Shown here piece by piece: positions 54,700-64,000 of a stretch of DNA of 64,000 nt. The stretch covers positions 2,542,001-2,606,000 of the forward strand of contig BCKC01000005.1 of assembly GCA_001600455.1 (NCBI GenBank), written 5' to 3'. Origin of the DNA: Endocalyx cinctus. Lineage: Eukaryota > Ascomycota > Sordariomycetes > Amphisphaeriales > Apiosporaceae. The position numbers were made by a program, and so were the translations under genes. Numbering within the stretch: the stretch's first letter is position 1; every line of letters starts with the position of its first letter. The notes under the pieces were generated by a model. The model saw only the letters and a program-made list of their open reading frames with translations, did no database searches and was not told where the DNA came from.

Positions 54700-55850
54700 G
54701 TCGTTCAGGTTGATGACTGTAGCACGAGAAGCGCCGTCATGTACGGGAAGTAGAGCCAAAGGGATGATTCCAGCGTCGTCGCCGCCGACGAGGGGCGCAC
54801 GCCGCGAAGTACCCCTAGGCGAGGTAGAAACCGTAGTGCTCGTGCGCGATATCGATGGTGCGCAGGTACCGGTCTTCTCGCCAGAAGAAGTCTAAGGTGT
54901 AAATGACGTGCAGGGTCGTCACGAGTATTATCGAAGCGCCTATCTTGCCATGTTCCTGGTACTGGTAGGCCATATTGGAGAAATATATGTCGGTAATATG
55001 TCAGAAATATCACTTTCGGTATACTACCCGAGTATACTGACTACGTACATGACCGTCCAGGCCATCATTCTAATTCGGCCGTTCGTGAAAAGTTTGAAGT
55101 CAAAAATCCGTCCAAATCTCGGGCTAAGCTCGATACCCATGTATATACCGTATATCGAGCAGCCTGATAAGTGTAAGCGCAGTGAACCAGTTCTAACATG
55201 CTTACATGAAGATATATGTATAACTTGAATTGATGGTTTTTTTTCTTGGGGCAAAAAACGAACCGCTCAATTTCCTATCCTCAGGTTGAGTGGGAGCCAA
55301 GTGAGCCTTTGCGAATGATAAGACGGAGGCAATGAATCTTGCAACGTTCATGGAAAGGATCAAACTACCCTAATTGCGCAGGGCAAAGCCGGGATCGAGG
55401 AGGTTGCTCCAACAGAGGACTCTGAGGATTACGTGAGTGACGACCCAAGCGCTGAACCCGTTCGTGCGGTAGGGAAGTCGGTGTCCGGCCGGGGTACGGC
55501 AGCGTCAGGTATAGCGCGGCTTGTAGAGCGACGAAGCCGCAGTAGACGAACGTGGCCTTCAGGTTCGGTCGCGGGGCGAGTTCGGTGAGGATAGACCACA
55601 GGCCTTAGTCCGCGACCGCTTCGAAGAGCTCGGCGAGTGAGCCTTTGAATTGAGTTAAGGTCATGAAGAAGAACAGGGTGATAAGGGAGCTAGGAATATA
55701 GCCGTAGTGACGATGGCGAAACGGACCCATGAACGACCGGTGCTGTAGCGGCCCCAAGTATCCTTCTGATTGATACTGCAGGAAGGTCGGATAGATATAT
55801 TAAACTCCTGTAAAGTGGAGGACGAGACAGAAATTGGTGACACCCTCATC
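54700..55850 (-). pseudogene. Decayed ERG4/ERG24-family sterol reductase
   Basis: The minus strand carries, in the correct order, remnants of an integral-membrane sterol C-14/C-24 reductase. From 55730 down: a membrane segment, then LWSILTELAPRPNLKATF (55604 down), YRTNGFSAWVVTHV (about 55470), GSLILSMNVARFIASVL and AKAHLAPTQPEDRKLSGS (55369-55240), YMGIELSPRFGRIFDFKLF (about 55140-55080), MAYQYQEHG and TLDFFWREDRYLRTIDIAH (54960-54840), ending at HYGFYLA. In-frame stops occur at 55607-55605 (TAA), 55372-55370 (TAG, where the family has Trp in N-W-G) and 54817-54815 (TAG, probably a former Trp). A frameshift lies near 55480. Two gaps fit former introns. Known role: NADPH-dependent reduction of sterol double bonds in the ER membrane during ergosterol synthesis. 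This copy cannot make the protein; a functional paralogue elsewhere is expected. Confidence 0.82.
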
Positions 55851-57219
55851 TTCTAAATAACCTCTCGAAGCTTTTGTATTCTTATCTGTTGCTTGTTCTT
55901 TTCTATCAATGGATCCGATTGGGAAACAAGGGAAAGTGAATAATAATGCAATTAAAGCACACTGTGTTATTCCTACGCCATTAGAATATAATTTGAAGCT
56001 TATGACCTAGATAATTACTGTATTATACGAATAAGTTCGCAACTACCTATATCATCGCGGAGATTTTGAGGGAATGCAAAGGGCATAGATAATATGGTTT
56101 TCTGGCTTTATGTAATTTTAATTCAGTAATTTGCTTTGCGGGAGTTAAATTATCAACATTCGTGGAGGCAGTGAGCGCAAGATACCTTATGCCGATGAGT
56201 GTGACAGTGATTATGTCGATCAGCTCTCACGTAACTCTCGAGAAGAGGAAAACTACAAAAGACACCACCACGCAAGTGCCATAAAAAACAACTATTGAAT
56301 TCTCCTTTAGTAATGAGTTTTGAACCTCTGTTGTCGTCTTTATCATCTTTTATCATAATCATAATGACCAATCTGGATGATCTTTTTGATGATGGATATC
56401 TGACTGCACTAGCTGCTATAACCGAGCCTGAAATATTATATGAAATTGATTACCGAAAAGTCACAACGCGGTAGTTCTACACGTACTTATTTAGTAATAA
56501 ATTCCGAGTTATTGGGGAGTTGTCAAGCTTTTTTTTTTCTTCTCTCTCTTCTTCCACGCTTACTACCCATCACTTAGGCAGAGAGTGATCTGGTTCAAGA
56601 GATAAGTGCAATTTCCTAGGGGGTTTACATCCTGTCCTACCCTCATTTTCTCGCTATATGAAACTTTTCCTTTTTAGACGACATATTCATACACGTCGCT
56701 TTCAACTCATCCATTTCGGTACCGGGTTACAGCTTACACAACCAGGTTCGACCCCACCTTACCGCTATGTAATCATGAATTCTATCTCCAACTCTCTATA
56801 TTTTTTTATTGGTAAGAAACAGGGGGAAATCAGTCTGTAGTGGCGTCTTACAAGTATATGAACGATGTCATCGTGAGGTCTTCAATACGACATGCCGGAG
56901 GAGGAGGGGGCCACGGTTATATTATGGAGAGTGAAATATCTGGCTTAAGAGCTGAACTCTTAAACGACGCTTACATTCCTGTATCAACCAAATCATACTT
57001 CGGGCCTGTGCTATAATTGGCATATTACAGCATGGGGGCCTTGATAAATACCGCGATGCTACTGTGGCGCTGGCTGCGCTTTAATCTACAATCAACTATC
57101 TGTTAAAGGGGGAATTATTAATACTTTGATAAAGTAGGCCTTTCATCGTATTCCTTCCAATCCTTAATACATAATTTCGTCTTTAATATCTTAGCATCTG
57201 AATATTCAATCTCAAGGCA
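55851..57219. other. Intergenic region upstream of the membrane protein gene
   Basis: No gene recognised. It separates the sterol reductase remnant from the plus-strand membrane protein gene and should contain that gene's promoter. Short open frames show no family resemblance. Confidence 0.5.
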
Positions 57220-59264
57220 ATGGACTCGACGACCAGGTTGGGTTCCAAAAGGCTACTGCCAGAACCTCCTTTTAGTGCCGATAAGTCAAAGCTTGATAAG
57301 TCAGGAAGGAATGAACTTAGCCAGCATGAAGGGAAGAGAGCGCGCAAAGCACAATCGTCTCTACCTGGAAGAAAGAGGATAATAATAGTCAACTCGATAT
57401 TATTCTTGCTCGGAGCTTTAACCTTCTCGATATTCAGCAGCTTCATTATTCGCCAAAAGGCGAATGCTAGGTGGGCCCACAACGATGTTTTCAACCCCTT
57501 ATGTACCGATATTTTGAGCGACCGGGCAGAGCAGGTATTTGAGCTCGACTTAAGCTTCGGGAATTTCACCTTCACCCAAGCCAAAGTCATCGACATGACA
57601 TGGGATACCATCGTAGGCCAAGGTGGTCGACTTCTCCACGGTTGGATACTCTACAGCACAGTCATCCACCGCCTCTTAGTCTTTAGCATGGAAACCTCGA
57701 GTGTATCACTTCATCATTACGCAGTTGTTTCATTTTCGCAGACGTCTTTAGCGAGCCTCTGGGTGACACTTACCAGTTTAGGCGCTGAGAAGAGTCCCGT
57801 CGTTATCATCTGCACGAGCGCTCTCTTATACTCGCTGACGTACACCCTAATCTTTCCCATCATCTGGAGCGCAGCTACCGGTTATCTCAGCTTGTCGCAT
57901 CGTCTCTACGCGATGCCCTCGGGAGATATTATCCCGCTCAACAGCGAAGATTTAAGCCTTTGCTGGGTACTAGATCCCAACAGACTGAATTTGACTGATT
58001 ATATTCGAGTCGGTCCGAGCTTCAATCATCTGATGACCCTCCCTAAGTCCGTTCCGGATGCCGAGCTATGCTTGAATATATCGCAGCCTATTACAGATGG
58101 CAAACGGGTGTCTTTCGAGACGCATACCCTTCATTACAATTATGGAGGCTGGGTACCATCAACCAACACGACAGTCTGGGATTACATCACTCCCCAGTAT
58201 TCAAGCAACTCGGACTTCTACGACATACATCATTGTAAGCACACACCTTTCTTTTTGTCTCAATTTACCGAGTTTTTTTTTTTTTTTCATGTTTATTTAC
58301 ATATTTAGATGCTCTGACTGCTCAACGACTCCGCATTGCCCTGAACCCGCAAGAGTGGCTGCAGAATCCATACAAAACTTCTTTAGACCTACCAATTCAT
58401 GATAACAATTCGACGACGACGGTAAACTGGCTTGGACATAATTGCAAGACGGCAAAAACACCGTTTCTATATAATGAGATGAAAGCTTTACAGCTATCGC
58501 GTATCGTTTCGCCTTACCAAGAACAAGCAACACCTGATGATCTTGTTAACTTCGAGCTTGGAGACGGGAGGTGGGCTCATTTTACACTCAACCAAACCGT
58601 ATCAAAAAAGAACGGCCAAATACCGTATAACTCGTCGCTCGTCCTCTACAACCAGGAGCGTTCAATACCAGCTCCCTTCCTCGATGTCGGACATAATTGC
58701 TCCGGGGATACCGAGTTTACGAGCCTAGGAAACTGCGTTTGCTACAAAGGCGAGCCTATCTCTCCTTACTTGCTGAATCGCGAAAAGGCCGTCTGCAACA
58801 CCGCGCCCGGGTACGTCTGGGGCTTCTCGTCGTCTCTAACGGGCCTTGGGATGGTCCTGGAAGCCTTATGGATGGTCTGCTGCCTCGTCTCGTACCTGAT
58901 CCTATCCATCAAAAGCGACATGATCCACAGAGAACCAATAAAGAGCGGTGGACCTCTAAGATTTACCGCCGACTTTTCACGGTCCGTGGAGGACGCTTTA
59001 GGGTCAGGAGTACGAGATATGTCGGAAGATAGCCTGGCTCGACGCCTAAGAGGCTTCAGAGTGTCGTATAGATTCAACAGAGCTGATAAGAATCGACGTC
59101 ATCTCAAATATCGCCTCGTGACGCGCCAGGAGGTTCTAAGACGAACGCGTTTCAATGAGCGCCTTGAAAAAATATTTGGTCCTATCAACAAGAAAGTCGA
59201 CCCGGTGGTGGATGCGATAATAAGATTGTATAATATGATTAAGTATCGACTTTTTCGCAAATAA
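57220..59264 (+). CDS. Uncharacterised fungal multi-pass membrane protein
   Basis: Two exons, 57220-58234 and 58309-59264, giving 656 residues. The 74-base intron has a GTAAGC donor and a TTTAG acceptor and restores frame exactly. A basic N-terminus (to about 50) precedes a first membrane segment (about 53-76, IVNSILFLLGALTFSIF). Other hydrophobic segments lie near 187-215 (VVIICTSALLYSLTYTLIFPIIW) and near 520-550 (WGFSSSLTGLGMVLEALWMVCCLVSYLILSI). A long, Asn-glycosylation-rich middle domain (NLTD, NISQ, NTTV, NQTV, NSS, NCSG) with Cys residues looks extracytoplasmic; the C-terminal 110 residues are strongly basic and probably cytoplasmic. I do not recognise a named family or enzyme. It lies between two pseudogenes and upstream of an NLR, suggesting an accessory region. 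Surface sensing or anchoring is only a guess. Confidence 0.8.
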
Positions 59265-59449
59265 TATTGACAGTGAAACATAGATGATATCAGAAAAGGA
59301 AATTAATATGAAGTTATAACGTGTCAATTAATAATATCGAAGTTTGAGGTAGAATAGGCATAGGTTAACAGACAGGAGTGGGAGATTTTTAGCTATAGTT
59401 ATATATCTATTACATGTCGCTTAGTGAGTAATGCGTTTTCTCACGATAC

Positions 59450-59856
59450 CAGTTTTAGCTCCTGATATTTCGAGGCCCTGTCCTTTCCGGCCTTGATTTT
59501 CGCCTCATATTCACTGAAAGTCTTTTCCACTTGGGCATGCAGTTCCATATCTACCCCTATTCATCCGTGAGTTTTGCTCTCGTCTCCGTAGCCCCGCCTA
59601 CTCATCTGAAAGTGAAGCCACTGGTTTAGATGGTGTTCCTCCTAGAGGCTGGTGTAGGCCAGTATAGCGCCAGGTTTCATAGTATGACGTTGATACTGTG
59701 ATCTTTAATGGCCGGGACGCGACCATCGGGTTGAGATCGATCAAGGGCTTCTTCTTGACGTCGTCGAACCTGGGACACTGGGTCTCGAATGTAATTTTTA
59801 ATTTCCTTCAGTAAAAATACGACTTACCAAGGATATATCTTTAGTTTTCCTGACAT
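59450..59856 (-). pseudogene. Decayed Ure2-like glutathione S-transferase
   Basis: Minus-strand remnants follow the order of a Ure2-type GST. An ATG at 59856 starts MSGKLKIYPW, then the strand-loop signature DDVKKKPLIDLNP (to about 59726) continues after a one-base shift as GRVPAIKD (about 59724-59700), followed by an L-stop-N where the family has L-W-E/N. Near 59645-59588 is EEHHLNQWLHFQMS, a hallmark of the family's C-terminal helical domain. A charged open stretch (59556-59452, ending KYQELKLVS-stop) follows. Large parts are missing, including the N-terminal helix after IYPW and the link to the helical domain. At least one stop and two frame changes make it non-functional. Known role of intact relatives: glutathione conjugation or peroxide detoxification in the cytosol. 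It is far shorter than the usual 210-240 residues. Confidence 0.75.
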
Positions 59857-60790
59857 TTTGCCTGGATCTATGTAATTATCTTTCATGGGTTAGGCCTGGT
59901 GCTGGTGGTTGATGAGGGGAAGTCCTCAGAATGACACGAAAATTTAATACTTATGCGTCAACCACACACGAAAAGGTCAAATCACGTCAATTGATATTTC
60001 TAAAATATGAGATTAATGGAAGGGATGGGGCACGCAAATAGCCGCTTTAGAGCCGTTCTCTCCAGAGGAAGAACTAGCACGATGGGCTGGCAATCAACAG
60101 AATGATACAGTCTCTCAAAGCCACAATTAGCTGCAGTTCTTAAAGTAGGCAGTTGATTTCGCTTTGACATCGGAATTCTGGCCAGACCTTTTACCACTGG
60201 GCGACAGCATGCTTAGAAGGGACTCATGCAGAAATAATTTCTTCAGCTCAACGAAGTAAAAGGCACATGTGAGGGCCAAAGATCTAAAAAAAAATATCCT
60301 CCAATTTTGATGCCATCCAAAGCTTGACGCTTTAAATAAAGCGCGAAGCTCTTTTTGTTTAATCGCCTATCCCTGGAACGGCGGCGACTTAAGCGATATG
60401 TATTCGGGAGTGTGACCCTCCCCCATATTGCTGTTCACTATCCAACCATTTCTGTGATAGGTTCTGGGTAGCAAGGGTATTGCTGTTTTCCAAAATGCTA
60501 CGTCGGCTCTATTGATTAACCATTCCTGCGTTTTGATTTGCTAATATTTAATAATTATATATATCAAATGCAGGCTGCAGCGCTACCTACCATCTCAGAG
60601 GCAGTGCAGTGCTCTCGCCATTCTTTCAAGTTTTAAGAGGAAAATCTTACCACTCACAAACCAGTGCATCTTAGAAAGTTAATAACCGAAAACACATAAT
60701 AATGATCTAGCTTTATTTGAAAAAAAAAAAAAAAAAACAGCTTGCCACAGAAAAACACATTTCTTCTCCTACTAGCCTAAGAATCCGAAA
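59857..60790. other. Intergenic region upstream of the NLR gene
   Basis: No gene recognised. It should contain the NLR promoter. There is an A run at about 60720-60737, some 50 bases before the NLR ATG. Leader and transcription start are undetermined. Confidence 0.5.
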
Positions 60791-63700
60791 ATGTCTAACC
60801 AGGCTGCGGGAATCAAGCCTCATCTACCGCTAGATCAATACACCGTCGGCTGGATCAGCGCCTTACCTATCGAGCACGCCGCAGCGGCCGAATTGCTGGA
60901 CGAAGAACATGAACCGCCGAATCTTCAAGATAACGAGTCCATTATATATACTCTTGGTCGGATGCGAGGCCATAATGTCGTAATCGCCTGCCTTCCCGCC
61001 GGATCTACGGGGATTTCCTACGCCGCAGACGTCGCACGGGGTCTGATCACCCGTTTTACCAACGCCAGAATCGGCCTTATGGTAGGCATAGGAGGTGGAG
61101 TACCGTCGGAGGATGCGGACATTCGTTTAGGGGACGTGGTCATCAGTCAACCTGGCCACGGCGAGGGCGGCGTGGTTCAATACGACATGGGGAAACGACT
61201 GCCAAACGGAATTTTCGAACATACAAGCCATCTCAACGCTCCTCCACAAATTCTACTGAGTGCCATCAGTCGAGTACGGTCGAATTGTGACCGAGGGCGG
61301 TCCGTCTTTCCCAGCTTTCTTTCCACGCTAGAATGTCGTCCAAATTTCCGCCGGCCCGATACGCAATCGGACCAGTTGTTCCAATCGCGCTATCTGCATC
61401 AAAAGGGGCCTGGTTGTTCGAAGTGCAGCAAGGAGGAATTGATCGACAGAGATGATCGCTCCGCGCACGAGACCGTGAAATTTCATTACGGCGCGATTGC
61501 ATCGGCAAATACTCTAATGAAAGATGGAGAGGAGCGGGACCGAGTATGTCAGCAACTGGGCGGTCATATTCTTTGCTTCGAGATGGAGGCGGCTGGGCTG
61601 ATGAACACTTTCCCATGTATCGTGATTCGCGGCATTTCTGACTACGCCGACTCCCATAAGAATAAAAAGTGGCAAGCTTTCGCGGCCGCGACGGCTGCTT
61701 CTTACGCGAAAGAAATTCTCTCGGCCGTTCCGCCCCAAGATGTCGCCGGTTTGGCCCCAGTCATGGCTCCAGTCACAGGTACGCTATTGATCCAAGAAGT
61801 TAGTATCGCATGAAGATTCAATCGGGGTCTATGAGGAAAATGAATTCCACAATCATATTCTGTCACTCCATTAAATATCGTACTGACTTGTGAGACTTGG
61901 CAGCCCCTTGGGGAATAAGATTTCTTAGAAATAGTTCTTTTACCGGCAGAAATGACATTATTCAACGTCTCCACGGTCTGCTAGAGAATCCAGAGCAGCA
62001 TCCATCTGTCGCTGTCCATGGTTTAGGTGGTTGCGGGAAGAGCGCGCTTGTTGTCGAGTTTGCTTATCAGGCTCGTGAAAAGAATCCTAACCTCGCTGTA
62101 TTCTGGGTCTCCTCATTCACACCGCAGAGATTCCAAGAGTCATATCGAGATATCGCGAGACTGTTAAATATTTCTGGCGCCGATGACTTAAAAAAAGACA
62201 TGCTTGACCCCGTTCGAAGAAGGCTTGCCGAAGAGTTCCAAGGGAGGTGGCTGATGATCATCGATAATGTAGACGACTTGAGCGTCCTCCTTGACACGAA
62301 GGCCAGCAATCGTCGGCTATATGATTATCTCCCAGTCAGTCACTGCGGGATGATCGTTTTCACCACTCGTGTCCACAAAATTGCCACGGATCTTGCAAGG
62401 ATTGATGCTTTACGTTTGGGCCAGATGAATTCTGACGAGGCAAAAGAGCTCTTACGCAAGTCTTTATATAGTATTGAACTACTAGATCAAGAAGACCTTG
62501 TTGACAGGCTGCTGAATTTGCTAGTGTACCACCCTCTCGCCATTATTCAAACCGTGGCATTCATGAACAAGAATTCTTGTCCCTTAGGGAAATACGTAGA
62601 GCTCTTTGAGAGCTCTAAATTAGAACTACTACGGCAACATTTCACTGATATTACACGTTTTGAGGACTCCCATAATGCGGTTTATGCAACTTGGCTGATT
62701 TCTTTTCGCCAAATCAAAGAGACCGATCGACTTGCAGCCACTTACCTTCAGTTTTTGGCCTGTATAGCTCCACAAAATATCCCACACACAATATTACCAC
62801 TGGAAGGAACCGATGTCGAGAAAGAAGACGCCATTGGTACTCTGCTGAGTTATTCTTTCTTGACGAAACAAAAAGACGGCGGATATTTTGACATCCACCC
62901 TCTCGTCCATGCAGTCATTCAGGAATGGCTGAAAGAGGGGGAAGAATGGGTAAGGACAGCTCAGAAAGTGGTTCGACGATTAACACAACTCATCCCCTAC
63001 GGTGGATTTCAAGAATACGAGAAGTACTCCAGATATCTCCCACACGGGATATTTACAGTAAATATACAGGGTCTTGTCGGCGATAAACCTACAATTGATT
63101 TGCTGGAAAGAATTGGGGAATGCTATACGTACCTTGGACGATACAGGAATGCCATCTCAGCGTTTACGGAGGTCGTCGAACGCACGAAGCAGACTATGGG
63201 AGAGAAGCACAAAAAAACTCTGATGGCCATTAATAATCTAAGTCAAGCATTGGCTTATCATCAAAGTCTTCATGAGGCAGAAAATAACCAACAGAGAGTC
63301 TCCAACTTGGCAATCGAACTGTTGGGCGCCGAACACCCCTATACATTAGCATGTATAACTACTCTAGTTATGATACACATGAAACAAGGCCGTTGGAAAG
63401 AAGCCGAATTGTTGGCCACACGATTAGTAGAGATAAGACAAAGAGTCCTAGGACGCGAACATCCCATTACATTGGCTAACTTAGATCTCTTAGCTTTAAC
63501 GTACTGGAAACAAGGCCGCTTTCAAGAAGCCGAGTCGTTGGAGGTACAGGTAATAGAGGAGGCAAAGGCAGCACTGGGCGATGAGCATCCCACAACGTTA
63601 TATATCATGATTCATTTGTCTAGGATGTACAGAGATCAAGGTTGTTTAGAAAAAGCCGAATCATTAAACGTACGTGTTATGGAGACGCGTAAAAGGGTAC

Positions 63701-64000
63701 TAGGAGTCGAGCACCCCCATACGCTGGGCTCGATGAATGAACTATCTCAAACGTACTGGAGCCAAGGACGTTGGAAAGAAGCCGAGTCGTTAAATATACA
63801 TGTTATAGAGACGCGTAAAAGGGTACTAGGAGTCGAGCACCCCCATACGCTGGGCTCGATGAATGAACTATCTCAAACGTACTGGAGCCAAGGACGTTGG
63901 AAGGAAGCCGAGTATTTATACTTACTGACAATAAAGGCGAGAAAAACAGCATCCGGAGTCGGTCATCCATCTACGCTGGCCGATATGTCCAATTTAGCGT
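60791..64000 (+). CDS. NOD-like receptor: nucleoside phosphorylase - NB-ARC - TPR (partial at right edge)
   Basis: Exon 1 60791-61778 and exon 2 61904 onward, joined by a 125-base intron (GTACGC donor, GGCAG acceptor; frame preserved). The reading frame stays open to the window end, giving at least 1028 residues. Residues 15-310 are a PNP/UDP phosphorylase-superfamily domain: VGWISALPIE, GIGGGVP, LGDVVIS, HYGAIASANTLMK, FEMEAAG (263-269) and ISDYADSHKNKKW (282-294, probable base-binding Asp). The NB-ARC domain has P-loop GLGGCGKSAL (369-378, Lys375), Walker B LMIIDNVDD (446-454), IVFTTR (480-485), YHPLAI (538-543) and IHPLVH (660-665) at the MHD-like position. From about 726 there are at least six or seven 42-residue TPR units with LGxEHPxTL and QGRWKEAE cores. 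Known for the class: fungal NLRs act in non-self recognition and programmed cell death. The phosphorylase domain is the probable effector. The C-terminus is not seen. Confidence 0.92.
63676..63927 (+). repeat. Near-identical 126-base tandem repeats inside the TPR array
   Basis: Two adjacent units of 126 bases (63676-63801 and 63802-63927), each encoding one 42-residue TPR. Bases 63682-63776 and 63808-63902 are identical over 95 positions. The upstream TPR units have diverged much more, so these two look recently duplicated or homogenised. The unit length is divisible by three, so copy-number change keeps the frame. Confidence 0.9.

Noticed and set aside
1..64000. CRISPR arrays, operons or bacterial mobile elements
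   Set aside because: No spaced direct-repeat array, ribosome binding sites or transposase reading frames were seen, and the gene structure is plainly eukaryotic.

Overview
The window looks like a filamentous ascomycete chromosome segment (Pezizomycotina, probably Sordariomycetes; the class is an inference). Genes have short spliceosomal introns (about 55-150 bases, GTNNGT donors, YAG acceptors). Products are fungal: a multi-PAS hybrid histidine kinase, a Kin4-type kinase, a GPI-anchored Dfg5/Dcw1 family GH76 protein, a fungal GT2 polysaccharide synthase-like protein and a NOD-like receptor with an N-terminal nucleoside phosphorylase domain. Gene density is very low: seven intact or partial genes and two decayed ones in 64 kb. 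The rest is AT-rich, full of A/T homopolymers and short palindromes built on CCTAGG and ACTCCGT.

Layout. 2.4-6.9 kb (+): hybrid histidine kinase, four exons. 8.55-12.07 kb (-): Kin4-like kinase, three exons, convergent with the first. 12.1-20.36 kb: gene desert. 20.36-22.10 kb (-): GH76 cell-wall protein, four exons. 24.88-26.50 kb (-): one-exon, coiled-coil, low-complexity fungal protein with a strong hairpin just upstream. 26.6-42.3 kb: the largest desert. 42.29-44.08 kb (+): GT2 glycosyltransferase; its short first exon lies under a misleading opposite-strand open frame. 44.1-54.7 kb: desert. 54.7-64 kb: accessory-looking block with a sterol reductase (ERG4/ERG24 family) pseudogene (-), an unrecognised multi-pass membrane protein (+), a Ure2-like glutathione S-transferase pseudogene (-), and a PNP - NB-ARC - TPR NOD-like receptor (+) that runs off the right edge.

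Functional reading. The first 44 kb carries conserved signalling, cell-cycle and wall/surface-polysaccharide genes separated by long non-coding tracts. The last 10 kb is different: two metabolic genes dead from stops and frameshifts, with all three in-frame stops of the sterol reductase in contexts compatible with RIP (CpA to TpA), next to an NLR whose TPR array contains nearly identical adjacent 126-base units. The NLR is the most interesting system here: a putative self/non-self or stress sensor whose effector-like domain belongs to a superfamily in which immune ATP-degrading enzymes are known. Exon coordinates were assigned by eye from splice consensus and frame continuity, with no transcript data.
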